64,000 bases of DNA from Phascolarctos cinereus (GCF_002099425.1 NW_018343972.1:2559001-2623000), one strand, 5' to 3'. Counted from the first letter of the stretch, positions 11,157 through 22,164 are shown. Translations and numbers: made by a program. Notes: generated by a model from the letters alone, not told the origin.

Positions 11157-11529
11157 TAGCAGCCATGTTATGCAATGACTAAGAATGTTAAACTGAACCC
11201 TTCTTCAGCATTACGAGGATCTAAGACATCTCCAGAGGCCTCGGGATGGAAAATGCTGTCCACATCCAAAGAAAGAACTATGGAAGTCGAATTGCTCTCA
11301 CTTAATTTTACTTTAAGTTGAATTTTGTTTCATCTTTCTGATGGTTCCTCCTATTGGTTTTAATTTTTACTTACAACTTCACTAATGTGAAAATATGTTT
11401 AATGGGTATGTAAATGTAAAGCCTATGTCAGATTGTGCGCTGTCTTGTGGAGGGTGGGGGGGGAGAAAAAGGGAGAAAAAAATTTTCAACTCAAAAGTAT
11501 ATGGGAAAAAAAATTAAAAAAAAAGAAAA
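9556..11529 (+). mobile_element. 5'-truncated L1 LINE (ORF2 C-terminal part, 3' UTR, poly-A)
   Basis: Starts inside ORF2 at the text for 'NPHKSSAFLYITNKAQ' and runs through the RT thumb and C-terminal region ('SCSWVGRANIIKMTILPK', 'YKAAVTKLL', 'NREVDQWNR'; later 'CWRGCGKIGTLIHCWW', 'PFDPAIALLGLYPKE', 'KLWYMNVMEYY'). The 3' UTR follows with a G-rich stretch (11449-11475) and an A-rich tail at 11505-11529. Flanked by a TSD at 9541-9555 and 11658-11672 (AAAATGAATATACCC / AAAATGAATGTACCC, 14 of 15). The second TSD copy lies about 130 bp beyond the first A-tail, which points to 3' transduction. Confidence 0.93.
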
Positions 11530-11660
11530 TGGGCAAGGGAATATTGGGGGAGGGATGGCAGAAAATTAGTCTAAAGAATAAGGAACTGAGCTGTTAGAAA
11601 TAGTATTTTCAACAATCTCTAGTGAAAGATTAAAGTTTTTGGTTCTCATGGAAAAAAAAA
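11530..11660 (+). mobile_element. Probable L1 3'-transduced segment with second poly-A
   Basis: After the first A-rich tail come about 121 bp of non-L1 sequence (11530-11650, GGGCAAGGGAATATTGGGGG onward), then a second run of ten A's (11651-11660), and only then the second copy of the TSD (11658-11672). This order, L1 / A-tail / unique DNA / A-tail / TSD, is the known signature of read-through past the L1 polyadenylation site at the source locus. Confidence 0.75.
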
Positions 11661-11672
11661 ATGAATGTACCC

Positions 11673-12912
11673 TACAGCTCAGCAACAGACTAGCTTCTTA
11701 GGTTTTTTTTTTTAAATAAGCACTCATATAGCAAGTCCCAGTGAGAATGATACTCAAAGTAGGTAGGGTCCAGTGGGGAGGGAGGAGAGTAAGGTTCTGC
11801 AGGATGGGGTACTGACTGGGAAGTAAAGGGTCCCGCAACTTTCAGCAATGGAGGGAACTGGGCTGAAAGGGCATAAGGATCATTTCTTCCAGTGGGCATA
11901 ATATTTTCCCCTGCCTCCTAAACCTAGGTAAGACCTCACGAAAAGAAGATGTAAGATGTTATCAAAGACAATTCTTGTTTATGCCAGCAACTCTCCCTAC
12001 CATACCCTTCACATATACCTGAATTTGCTGAGAGGAGGGAAGGTTTAGAAGAAAGAATCCAGCTGTAACTGGACCTGTGACCCAGCTTCAACATTCCATT
12101 ATTCCTTTGGCATCCTCAATTCCCAAATATTCTCAGGCAGCTTGGCGGCAGGATCTGGCACACGTAGCTTCCCAGGGAGCACACATACTCATAGACACAG
12201 GGGAAGATGCTCACGGACACTTAAACCTTTAACCTCTGCTGAAATTTTCCACCTGTTTCCTTTCTCCCTCCTGTAAGGGTCTATAAAAACAATATGATGA
12301 GGATCAGACTCCAAGATGTCAACAGTGAAAGCTTCACTTCGCTCTAATCCTATCTACTTCCTGCAGGCAGCCCCATGTGGGAGACAGTCTGATGTACTTG
12401 AGCTATTGACCACAGCTTCTGCCTTGCCATTCTGACAACTCAGCTGTCCTGGTTTCCTCATCCTCAGACTTCATGGTTTTGCCTAGGAATTGTCTATGGA
12501 TAATACAATTTTTAAAAATTGATGGTATATTTCATGCTGAAATTCAGTCAGGAACATTGACAGGCAAATGTGTACACATATATATGCATCTACATATACA
12601 CACAGAGTTTGTCACTCAGCCCTACTTAACCTTATACTCTGGGATGGAGGTACATGTGATGTTCCTATGTGTTTAAGTGAGAGGGATATAAGAAAGTTCA
12701 TCAGGTTGCAGCAAGTGGGAAAGTCCATACCAGTAATGGCTATTGTGAGACTGCAAACAGAAATGAGGAAAATATCTCTAGATGCTTTCAGAGAGTAAGG
12801 CTATAGGAAATAGTAGGGACATACCTCAAGAAGGTGAAGAAAGCTAGAGAGGAATCCAAAGACTGGAGAATGGGCTGCATTTGAGAATTTGTTATTTAAC
12901 ACTTCTAATTTA
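11673..12912. other. Unassigned DNA
   Basis: No gene recognised. The stretch 12100-12460 is low in visible repeats but has no clear distinguishing feature. Confidence 0.4.
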
Positions 12913-13160
12913 GGGGCAGCTAGGTGGCACAGTGGATAGAATGCTTGGCCTGGAGTTGGGAAGATTCATCTTCTTGAGTTCAAATTTGGTCTCAGACACT
13001 TACTGGCCATGTGACTGTGGGCAACTCACTTAACCCTGTTTGCTCAGTTTCCTCTTCTGTAAAATGAGCTGGAGGAGGAAATGGCAAATCACTCCAATAT
13101 CTTTGCCAAGAAAACCCCAAATGGTGTCATGAAGAGTTGGGCACAGTTGAACAATAACAA
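12913..13160 (+). mobile_element. MAR1-like SINE
   Basis: Full-length plus copy: GGGGCAGCTAGGTGGCACAG head, core, TGAGCTGGAGGAGGAAATGG 3' unit, then CAGTTGAACAATAACAA tail. TSD not clear. Confidence 0.88.
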
Positions 13161-13186
13161 CTCTTGTATTATATAATATCTTAAGG

Positions 13187-13392
13187 TGAGAGTTCTTTAG
13201 CTGGAATCCATGGAAGGGGTCCATGGAGAGGTTTCAGGCATTCTATAAACTTGGATGGGGTTCAATATAATTGGTTTTCTTTGTAGTCCTGTTTCATTTA
13301 ATACATTTAAAACATGATTCTAAGAAGGGTCTGTAGGCTTCACCAGATACTGCCAAAGGGTTCCACCATACAAAAAAAGCTAAGAACTCTTG
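13187..13392 (+). mobile_element. hAT-type element, same family as 45169-45889
   Basis: Shares with the 45-kb copy the blocks 'aatataattggttttctttgta.tcct', 'acatttaaaa', 'ttc.a.aagggtct..aggcttcaccaga.actgccaaagg' and the terminal 'taagaactctt'. Ends look like degraded hAT terminal inverted repeats (GAGAGTTCTTTAGC.. / ..GCTAAGAACTC). The 8-bp TSD is not convincing, so the limits are approximate. Confidence 0.65.
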
Positions 13393-13424
13393 CTTCAAGA
13401 GATTTGCAAAGTGGTTCCCCCACA

Positions 13425-13560
13425 ACAACCTCCATTTTTACCATTTTATAAGCTCCATTTTACCTCTGAGAGGTTTAGTGATTGGCCCAGCATCATAGTA
13501 GCTAGTAAGTGTCTGAAATGAGATTTGAACCCTAATTTCCTGATTCCCAGGTAAAAGACT
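13425..13560 (+). mobile_element. MIR/CORE-SINE-like fragment
   Basis: Pattern 'ccattttacctctgagaggtttagtgattggcccagcatcatagtagctagtaagtgtctgaaatgagatttgaaccct'. Confidence 0.65.
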
Positions 13561-13929
13561 TTTTCTAGAGATCTGACTACTTTTTTTCCCAGTATGTGGA
13601 GGGTTATCCACACCCATTTCCAGAAACATGATCTTCAAAACATTTTTTGAAGTTGGCAGACGAGAGATATCATTGTACCTATTCTGTGGAAAAGGAAAGT
13701 GGGAGCCATCAGTCACTGAAGGACTTACATAAGCTCACATAGTGAATCAGAGGTGGGTTAGTCTGCTTAGTCCCTCCACCCTCCTCTCTCTTCAGGGCTG
13801 CTCCTTGGATTAACGATACCTACTTTCTTCCTTCTCCATCTCCATGGTGTTATAGCTATATAAAGCCTTGGCTACCTGTGCAGAGTGAGAGGGTTAACAT
13901 CCTGAAAGAGACCTGAGGTGGGAGGGATT

Positions 13930-14780
13930 TTGCTGCAGCTTCCTTCACCTCGAATCTGATGAGCATTTGGCTTGCATAGGGCTTGCAGATCCCTGAGGGT
14001 GGCAGGTGCTACATATTAACATAATATCAACTCTTTTGTCAAGCGGAGTGCTTGCTCCTGGTGGGGTTGCTTGGCTCCCTAAAGTTTAGAAATATGCAAA
14101 AATGACTCACTGGGGTCTTTACACCTGGCCGAACCTCTTAATGACATTACTTTTCCCTGCCTTGGGTTTGCCCATCAGCCTATGTTCTGCAGCATGAGCT
14201 CTCTTACCTGTTCTTCCCTTTCTTTTCTTCCCCCTGCCCCCCATCCCTTCTCACAACAGCTCCTTCCTCAAAGGCTCTCGTGCAGCAAGTCATTTTTCTG
14301 TGGTTGTCATTGGCGGCTCCTCCTCACTGCTACAGGGATGTGGAGTCGAACTAATGATGCAGCAATTAAAAGCGATTAGGGTTATTGCTAATAAAGAGAC
14401 TTCATAAAGTTGATTAAATGTATTCATTAATGAAAGTGTTGGAGGGGGTTGGAGGAAGAGAGGAAAAGGAAAAGAAGGAAGCCCACCCAATAAACACACG
14501 CATTGAAATCCGAGAGTGACCAAGAGGACCCAACTGCTTGGTATTGAGATCAGGCATCCCTGGCAGCCAGAGCCGAGGTGAGATTGCCACAATAATTGCT
14601 TCCCTGGGCACATAATTCGGTTCTGCTCAAGCCTAAGTGGTAATAGGATAGAGGACAGGAAATGTTGAAGCAAAAAAAAAAAAGGCACTGAGTATGTCCT
14701 GGAATTTCCCAGGTCTGATATGAATGTTGGCCTTCCCCTTTCCTTTAGCTGGATGGTGTAGGCCATTATTAATTAATACG
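13930..14780. other. Low-repeat block with conserved-noncoding character
   Basis: Contains no recognised repeat for about 850 bp, which is unusual here. It has dense homeodomain-type and AT-hook-like words (CAATTAAAAGCGATTAG at 14362, GATTAAATG..TTCATTAATGAAAG at 14412-14437, AATTAATTAATACG at 14768) beside CpG-containing words. Overlapping chance frames up to 158 codons exist on the minus strand but show no codon signature or splice sites. Assignment as an enhancer is inference. Confidence 0.4.
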
Positions 14781-15039
14781 AGCAAATCTCTTTCACCTCC
14801 CTTCTCCTGCCAACTCCGGTTCATGGGAATAAGATAGAGTTGTAAGGGGAGACAACGTGTTAATGTTCCTTTGATCATCTCCTGGCTGGCTGAGGATAAT
14901 AGTGCCACATTAATCATGGCCCTCTCTGCTTCTTCTTTTGGCACAAGACTTGGCAGCGGGCAGCACGTGATGGGAGATAGGGGTATAGGGCAGCTTCCCC
15001 ACCATCAGATCCAGGGCTCCTAAAGAGAAAGCTTCTTTT

Positions 15040-15180
15040 ATCCATCTAATTCATTCAACAAACATTTAATAAGTGTATACTTAATAACATCGTAGTAGAT
15101 GCCAAGGTAGATTTTCAATGTCTACTTAAGACATGGTCCCTGCCTGCATAGAGCTTATAGTCTACTTGGTGCATAAGTCA
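15040..15180 (-). mobile_element. L2-like LINE 3' end, antisense
   Basis: Rev-comp of the L2 terminal pattern: 'attcattcaacaaacatttaataagtgtatac' then 'ggtccctgcctgcatagagcttatagtctact'. Confidence 0.75.
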
Positions 15181-15196
15181 TAAATAGATAACTATC

Positions 15197-15198
15197 AC

Positions 15199-15246
<48 letters not shown>

Positions 15247-15247
15247 C
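15197..15247 (+). repeat. (CA)n microsatellite
   Basis: About 50 bp of CA dinucleotides with one AA interruption. Confidence 0.98.
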
Positions 15248-15514
15248 CCAGGCAATAACAACAATGCTACATTAGGTCCAAGAGAGAAGCTGTTACTTGA
15301 AAAGAGAAAGCTTCATGGGAGAAGTGCTATTGGAACGAGGTGTTTCGGTAGCTAAAAATTCAATGACTAATATAATTGGTCAGTTCAATAGTGAGGAATT
15401 CAATCTTTGAAGGACAATAGGTAGGGCAGTTTGGCTTGAGTAGAGGCTTCTTGTATTAAAGTAGAAGGAGATACAGCAGCAACCTTCCAGCCCATTTGCT
15501 TCATGGATACAGTA

Positions 15515-15640
15515 AAATTTCATTCAATTTAAAAGATTAAGACTATGTTTAAAGTAACGTTCTAGGCACTGGGGATTTGAAGGCAGATAAGACAGACTTT
15601 ATTCTCAAAGAGTTCACAGTTTAATGCAGATAGAGTTATT
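15515..15640 (-). mobile_element. L2-like LINE 3' end, antisense
   Basis: 'ttctaggcactggggatttgaaggcagataagacagactttattctcaaagagttcacagtttaatg' is the rev-comp of the L2 3' terminal block. Confidence 0.7.
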
Positions 15641-15654
15641 CACAAGTGAAACTT

Positions 15655-16030
15655 AAAGAATTTTTTTAAGAGGACCTCTTTGAACTAGTACAATCCATTC
15701 CTGAATCATGAATCCTCTCCACAATAAATCTTTCCACTCCCCACCTCCCCTTCCCCTCAGCTTGGCTTAAACACTTGCTGGATAGGGAGTTCACTAACAC
15801 TGGGGCAGCCCTTTCTGCTGTTGTTGAGGTAAGAGTGTTAGGAATTGCTTCCTTTACAGTGAGCTGAAATTTGCCCCCACCCAAACACCACTACCTCCCC
15901 CCACCCCCCTTAACTTCTGCGCATTCCAGTTACTTCTGCTTTCTGGGATTAAATAGAACAAATTTATGTGATTTCTATTCCACATAACTGAACTATTCTA
16001 CCACAGCATGGTCTCCACTACCTCTTTTGG
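15655..16030 (-). mobile_element. CR1/L3 LINE fragment, antisense
   Basis: Carries the antisense of the CR1 3' region: 'cttgctggatagggagttcactaac', 'gttaggaattgcttcctttacagtgagctgaaatttgcc', 'ctggga..aaatagaacaaatttatg...ttctattccacat'. It is collinear in opposite orientation with the CR1 copy at 61145-61655. Confidence 0.7.
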
Positions 16031-16204
16031 TCCTTCCTTCTCAAACTTGCCACTTGGCTGCTATTGTAAGAGCACTAGCCAGAAGATTCAGGGTCTTCCT
16101 AGGTTTATATGCTGCCTCTGAGTAGGCAGAAGAACAGAGAGGCTGGAGCCCTCCCCAAGGCTTTTGGCAATGGCTGCTGCCTTTTTGCCCCATAGCTTAT
16201 CTGC

Positions 16205-16400
16205 CCAAGTTTCCTGACTGAGAACGACCATGTGCAGGTCACTGTGCTAGACGATGAGTGAACCTAAATGGATTGATAATGATCCTTACTTTTAAGGGAC
16301 CAAAAACTCAGGAGGGGAAATCAGGCACACAAATAATCATAGTAAAAATGAAAAAAATACCATGAGTACAAAGAGAAGTATTGACAAAGGACTTTGTGAG
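16205..16400 (-). mobile_element. L2-like LINE 3' end, antisense
   Basis: 'ccatgtgcaggtcactgtgctagacgatgag' then 'gatccttacttttaaggga' and 'aatcaggcacacaaataat' follow the L2 terminal order in reverse. Confidence 0.6.
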
Positions 16401-16419
16401 TTCCAAGAAAGATTGTTGT

Positions 16420-17727
16420 TAATTTCGGGTTCTAATTCAAGTGCTATGCAATTTTGATAAGAATGTGATGAAGGGAACCTTTGCTTAGTAAACCCTTGCT
16501 TCACAATTTATACTGTATTCTAAACAAATTGGAGATTTGAAATGAATTTAACAAATGTTTCTTAAACTCCTGTTATTGTGAAGAAAAATATTTAGAATGC
16601 GTTTTATGCACATTATCAATTTAATCTAGAAAAAGCCATTTACTTACAAGCAAGTGGTACTGTATAGCAGTGATTCTTATCTTTTCACTCTAGCGGGCTC
16701 TCTAGGGACCTCTACTAGGCAACACTTTGTTAATCCTGTTCCATTTACAATAGGTACTTAAATGTAATAAAACTGTATTTCTTTTCATATAATCTATAAT
16801 ACAATGCTTTCTACTAATTCTAGACTCCCCTTGTTCTCTTCCTCATCTCTCTACCTCTCAGTGCCAGCCCACCCCCCACCCCTATCCCCAACCTCATGGT
16901 GGTCTGAATGGTAAGGTAGTTCTATTGGCTTTAGAATGGGGAGGGTGGTCCATTCACATTCTGTACATCACTTCCTAGTGCCCTTTCTTTACTTGAGCAC
17001 TCCTGGAAGAATTAAACATAGCAGCCACCTCTGCCGTGAAACATGGCAATGGTTTGAAAAGATTTACAGGACTACAAAGTAACTGAGGAAGTGAGGAAAG
17101 AGTCAGCCCGCAGCTGAAGCTTTGGCTTGTAAACACTGATCATCTATCTCAGCCCACCCCACCCTCCTCTTTCCATGAGACAGGCAGTCTATCTTTCAGT
17201 CAATAAAGAGCACTTGCAGAACACACACTTGGTATAGAATTCTGTGCTGCTGTCTGAGCTGCTATGGAAAGTAATAGAAATATCCTGGAGCCTGACAGTT
17301 ATACTTAAATATTAAGGGTTGATAAGAATTATAGGCCACCCCCAAATACAGGCCACTGCTCTAATGTGAGATTATTTTGTAAGGATCTAAGATGTTTGTA
17401 TACACTGAAAAATATTACGCAAAATAATATATACATTATGTGTTTACTGTGAAAGTTTAAAATTTCAAAAAAAATATTTTTTTCCCATTCAAAATTATAA
17501 TACCTCTGTCTTTGTCACTTTGGTCATAATTTTTAAAATAAGAACAAAATGTTTGACCCAAATTACGTTTTGTACAAGCCAGATTTGGAGGCAAAGTGTG
17601 TTCTGTATTTGGCTGAACGTGAAATATTAATCCTCCTGCCTGGAAAGATGGTGGGACTTTGTGTTAGATATGGTTTCTAATCCTGGTTCTACCACATATT
17701 GTTTTGGGCAAATCACTCTTTGTTTCT
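16420..17727. other. Unassigned DNA
   Basis: No gene recognised. An AT-rich block at 17290-17640 is free of known repeats and could be either decayed repeat or conserved DNA; nothing decides between them. Confidence 0.4.
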
Positions 17728-18065
17728 GTAGGCAGCTAAGTGGTACAGTACATAGAGTATTGGATTTGGGGTCAGGAAGATCCAAGTTCAACTCCTACCT
17801 TTGACACTATGTTAGTAACTGACCCCTGGCAAGTTATTTAACCTTTCTTAGCCTCAATTTCTTCATGTATAAAATGAGAATAGTAATGGTACCTACCTCA
17901 CAAATTTGTTTTGAGGATGAAAGAAAATAATATATGTGAAGTGGCCTTAGTTTTATCATCTGTTAAATGAAGACAACAATACCTGCCCTACTGGCTATAC
18001 TGGGTAGTTTTGAAAATCAGATGTAATATTGTAAGTAAAATACTTCGTAAACTGTGAAGCACATG
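17728..18065 (+). mobile_element. MIR SINE
   Basis: Head 'ggcagctaagtggtacagtacatagagtattgga', core 'ctggcaagttatttaacctttcttagcctcaatttcttcat' and a repeated 3' half ('cctgccctactggctatactgggtagttttgaaaatc'), suggesting two overlapping MIR pieces. Confidence 0.75.
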
Positions 18066-18199
18066 ACTGTTCTCATGGTCCATACTACATGCCTGCCTTA
18101 GAGGTGAGGATTGTATAACCAGGCCATTTTGCTACTTCAATAATTAATCTTCCTGGAAGGAGATCCAACAGGGACCCTTTGCATGGAGAATTCCTCTGG

Positions 18200-18455
18200 C
18201 GAATAATGTCTTTAGCAAAGCACTTGTCAAACTGAGACCTGTGGAAGACCTTAGCTTGATAACTGCATCCAGGGCCATCTCCAGTTGTCCTGATCTATAT
18301 CTGGCCACTGAGCTCAGATGACTCTGGAGGAGAAAGTGAGGCTGGTGACTTTGCACAGCCCTCCCTCACTTAAATCCAGTTCACACCTCCCTGATGTCAT
18401 GGTCATCTTAGAGAATGGAGAACAAACAACAACAACGACAACAACAACAACAAGT
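18200..18455 (+). mobile_element. Second marsupial SINE family, (CAA)n-tailed
   Basis: Same family as 5452-5995: 'gtcaaactgagacctg', GCATCCAGGGCCATCTCC, 'ctggaggagaaagtgaggctggtgactttgcacag', 'ccctccctcacttaaatcc', 'cacctccctgatgtcatgg', ending with (AAC)n at 18424-18452. Confidence 0.82.
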
Positions 18456-18464
18456 ATAGCTATT

Positions 18465-18905
18465 GCTCATTCAGTCAAATATTTATTGGACATTTCTTCT
18501 AAGCAAGAACCCACAGTGGGCACTGTAGGAGACAGAGAAGCTTCAACCTTTCCCTGAAGGGGTTATGGCATAAAATATTACTATATGAATGTATAGGAAC
18601 GGTACAAGCAAAATGCCATTGGAGGTCTAAAGAAGTGCTATGAGGAGGGGCTTCATGGAGAAGATGGCATATGTTTGAGTTGGCCATGAAGGATAGCTTG
18701 GGATTTAGCCATTGAGATGGGAGTGGAAAGTCAAGGGAACAAGGGGAGCAAAACCACATGCTGGCGAATGGATGGAGGACCAGAAGCAATTCAAGTTGGC
18801 TGGAGGGTAGCACATGACTGGGGTTATGGTGAGGTAATGCTGAGGAGGAAGTTGGGCAAGACTATGGAGGGCTTTGAATGGGTTCTACTTAGAGTGAGAA
18901 AGATC
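18465..18905 (-). mobile_element. L2-like LINE 3' end, antisense
   Basis: From 'gtcaaatatttattggacatttcttctaag' leftmost through 'ggcttcatggagaagatggcat..gtttgagttggccatgaagga' to 'ggagggctttgaatg', the reverse order of the L2 3' region. The plus-strand frame at 18717-18917 is antisense to it. Confidence 0.75.
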
Positions 18906-18909
18906 ATCC

Positions 18910-19135
18910 TTTCCTGATCTCATCTACTAGTGCCCCTGCCTCTCATACTACATTGTATCCAACTACTTTGAATTTATTTGAACTCATTCTCTATTTATTC
19001 TGTACAAACTTCTATCTGTCCTTGTTATCTCCCCCTTAGAGTATAGGGATTGTTTCATTTATTTTCTATGTATCTCATAGAGCGTGGCATATAATAAGCA
19101 TTTAATAAAAACCTTGTTGAGTGAATGAAAGTTCA
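18910..19135 (+). mobile_element. L2-like LINE 3' end
   Basis: Ends 'tagagtatagggattgtttcattt...agcgtggcatataataagcatttaataaaaaccttgttgagtgaatgaa', the L2 tail in sense orientation, head-to-head with the antisense copy on its left. Confidence 0.8.
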
Positions 19136-19285
19136 TAAGATTATAGATCTAGAAAGCACCTTGGAGATCATCTATTCTAATTCCTAAATTTTACAGATGA
19201 GGAAACTGAGGCCCACAGAAGCAAAGTAAATTGCTCAAATTCACATAGGTAGGAAGTGGCAGAGTCAGGATTCAAATAATAGTAA
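19125..19285 (+). mobile_element. MIR/CORE-SINE-like fragment
   Basis: 'cataagattatagatctagaaagcaccttggagatcatctattctaattc' and 'tacagatgaggaaactgaggccca...aggaagtggcagagtcaggattcaaa'. Confidence 0.75.
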
Positions 19286-19496
19286 TCCTTCTCCCTTGCC
19301 TTCAGTAATGTCACACTCTCTAGTTTCTTCTTTAACCTTTCGAATTACTTCTTATATGTTTCCTGTTCCATTTCTTTTTCCTGATCCTTTAAAGTGGGTA
19401 TTTCCCCAAGTATTGTCTTCAATCACCTTCTTTTCTTTCTCAATGCACTTTCCCTTGGCAATCTTATGCATTCTCAAGGCCATCACATCTATGCAG
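19284..19496 (+). mobile_element. L2/L3-like LINE, reverse-transcriptase region
   Basis: Encodes a decayed RT palm segment: translation near 19400 gives 'FPQVLSSITFFSFSMHF' corresponding to 'PQGSVLGPLLFS', followed by 'SMQIA' where the YADD motif is expected. It is joined to a MIR 3' part at the same base as in the copy at 22500-22720. Confidence 0.6.
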
Positions 19497-19640
19497 ATAG
19501 CTGTGTGACCCTGGGCAAGTCACTTAGTCTCTATCTGCCTCAGTTTCCCCTCCTGTAAAATGAGGCTAAATATAAACACAGCTCTACCTCTCTCTCAGGA
19601 GTGCTGTGAGGACTAAATTTAAAGTGAATCTTTCTCTAGT
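19497..19640 (+). mobile_element. MIR 3' half
   Basis: 'agctgtgtgaccctgggcaagtcacttagtctc', 'ctcagtttcccctcctgtaaaatgaggct', 'caggagtgctgtgaggac'. Starts abruptly after L2-like sequence. Confidence 0.85.
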
Positions 19641-19654
19641 TTAGAGTAGGGCTA

Positions 19655-20010
19655 GCTTTCCATTCTGTCTCCTCCCCCCTCCCCCTACCCCCATCCAAAG
19701 ACACCTCATACATTCTCTCCTTTGTATCTGGGCTTATTACAACTGACTTATTATATTCATATTCTCCATGCATGTCCTTCCTCTCTTCTGTCTATATGAA
19801 TTCTACCCATCCTTCCTTCCAAGTTCTGCTCAGCTCCTGTCTCCTCCACAAAACTTCCTTTGATATCCCCAGTCTACATTAATTAGTACTACTCTGAACA
19901 TCTATTGTATTTATTATATAGAATACTTGTTTGGTTCTTGTTAGACAATGCCTTGTCTCTTTAGATCATTGTGCCTTTTCCCCTGCAGACACGTGTCTTT
20001 ATTCTCTAAC
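19655..20010 (+). mobile_element. L2-like LINE 3' region
   Basis: 'catgtccttcctctcttctgtctatatgaattctacccatccttccttccaagttctgctcag..cctgtctcctccacaaaacttccttt' follows the L2 3' UTR order. Diverged. Confidence 0.6.
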
Positions 20011-20019
20011 TACACAATA

Positions 20020-20225
20020 CATTTTTTGAGGACAGGATGGAATACTGGAAAGAGCACAGACTTTATAGTCAGAGAATTGGGTTCAAAGTCATACTGTGCT
20101 ACTTCCTGTCTATGTGATCCTGGATATATTACTCTATCTCCAGGCCTCATTTTCCTCATTGGTTAAGATTGATAGGCTTGGACTAGATCACTTCTGAAGC
20201 TCTTTCAAGTTCTAATTTCTGGGAC
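20020..20225 (+). mobile_element. MIR SINE
   Basis: 'gaatactggaaagagcacagactttatagtcagagaattgggttcaaagtc', 'ctatgtgatcctgg', 'aggcctcattttcctcattggttaagattgat', 'ctctttcaagttctaatttctg'. Confidence 0.85.
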
Positions 20226-20529
20226 AAGGATTACTTACCGGTCAGAGTCATAACTCGTCAGGATACTTTGGACTCATGGTGCCAAACTTTAGAGGCACTG
20301 ATATCACTTGTATTTCTTCAGCAATGTAGAAACAGCTAAACTGAGCACCTAGTTAAGCAAGAATAGTTAGCAAGAAAATTGGAAACTACCTGAAGGCTCC
20401 GAGATGTCAGTCATACTCTAAGTGCAGTCTTCCCTAGCTGTTGGAAGAGCTTGCCTCCTTCTCGCCCCCTGTAGGTTTTCATGGTGTGTTTTTTACACTA
20501 CTAGTTCCAGGTACAAAATTTGGTATTTA

Positions 20530-20745
20530 TGACTCTGGGGACTTGAACTCAGCTCTTTGGACTCCAAATGCAATGTTCTCTCCATGACCCCCATCAGACT
20601 GTCACTTACTATCTGTTTGAGCTAGGACAAGTACTCATCTTGACTTTCCTGTATGTAAAATGAGACTGGGAATACTTGCACAACCTTCCTTGCTGGATAG
20701 CTCTGGGGAAAGTACTTTATAAGCCATGAAATGCTGTGGAAAAGG
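20530..20745 (+). mobile_element. MIR SINE, diverged
   Basis: 'ctggggacttgaactcagctctttgga', 'gtatgtaaaatgagactgggaat' and 'agtactttataagccatgaaatgct'. Confidence 0.55.
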
Positions 20746-20849
20746 AATTTGTTCATATTACTTCTTCCTGTCTCCCACAGCCCTTTGCTTATAGTAGGCT
20801 TAAAAAAAAAGTCGTTGATTGATTGATTAACTTCTGAATGGAGTCTGAC

Positions 20850-21285
20850 TAATGTCCAGGCACCAGCTGCTCTCCTAGCAGAAGTGGAAGTCTACACATC
20901 AGGGAATGGAGAGTGTTTTAGGTTTTCTCCCTCAGGGGAAGCCTCCAGCCAGGCCCTAGCGATAATATCTATAGCCTGATGTTCTATGATGAGTTTGCTC
21001 TAAAAGCATTTTCTTATGCATACGTGGAGTGCTGGCATTTTGCTCGATATAGAGAAGCCAGTGAGGCGTTATTTGTCTATGGAGGCTTGGCACCTCCGGC
21101 AATTATGTCTGCAGTCTGGAAAACAACAGCAGCTAGCCTGCAGTGGGGAAAGAGAGAGGGAGAGAGTGAGAGAGAGGGAAAAAAAAAATTCTATCATGTC
21201 AGAATAATGAGATCTGTGATTTCAGCACTTACTGGGTCAAAGACACACACAATGTGTTATCTGTAATGCTTTCCTTCTGACATTT
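20850..21285. other. Low-repeat block with conserved-noncoding character
   Basis: No repeat recognised. Contains TTATGCATACG, ATTATGTCTGCAG and several E-box-like CAGCTG/CAGCAG words with scattered CpGs. A 95-codon frame (20979-21266) runs through it with no splice sites of note at its ends. Regulatory role is inference. Confidence 0.35.
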
Positions 21286-21594
21286 GGGGAAATTGCATTT
21301 ATGCAGAGGACATAGGATACTGGAACTCGGTACTTCATTGATGCCACTCAGTCTTGACAGGCCATAGTCCTCCCCCCTCCCATTCCCCACAATCCCTGCA
21401 CAGGCCTGCATGGGCCTGGGTGCCTACAGACTGGCTCCCGTGGCATTTTCCTGAGGTGTGCTGAGGCATGACCAAGCCTGGGGGGAAGTGTGTGTGGTGG
21501 GGAAGAAGGAGGACAGAAATCCCCTTTCCTTATGAATGTATTTTGCTGTTTTAAATAAAAATACAAACAAAAACAAACCAACCAGTTAACCAAC

Positions 21595-21639
21595 ACACAG
21601 ACACACAAACATACACACACAGACACACAGACACACACA

Positions 21640-21672
<33 letters not shown>
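21595..21672 (+). repeat. (CA)n microsatellite
   Basis: Imperfect CA/CAGA run, about 78 bp. The Cys/Val minus-strand frame over it is an artefact of the repeat. Confidence 0.97.
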
Positions 21673-21674
<2 letters not shown>

Positions 21675-22164
21675 CAATAAGATGATCAGGATCTGATTGG
21701 ACTGGAGGGTAAAGAAGTAGATTCCCAGTAGGGTCTTTTCTCTGTATTTTGGGGCTCTAGAGGTCCCTTTTTCCTAGATCTAAGTCAGTTTGCTAGCTAT
21801 TAGGGGAATGAATTAGAATTCTCTGCCACGCATTCATTTTGGACAAGCCAGATTCCAATTTGGGACCCTCCAACCCCCTCCCCATACCCTTTTCCATTTT
21901 TAAAAATGTTCACTTTTGCCATCAACTAATTCCTACCTACCAGTTCCTGGAAGAACTAGCAACCTTTTGATTTCTGAGGCTGCTCCAGACTCATGGGGTC
22001 TACCTCTTGTTGTCTCATGCTTTCTCTGTCCTTCATCTCTCCCTCCTTCAGCTCCCTTTAACAGCAGGAGCAGTGATGAAGTGATTGATTATCCTGCCCA
22101 GATGTCTCATGAAGTTTTAAATTTCATCCTGCTATATCACAGGCAGACTGAAAAGGAGAAACTA

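Noticed and set aside
14290-14766. 158-codon minus frame in a low-repeat block
   Set aside because: No motif; overlaps other chance frames on both strands; block reads better as noncoding.
21348-21677. 109-codon Cys/Val-rich minus frame
   Set aside because: Made by a (CA)n repeat.
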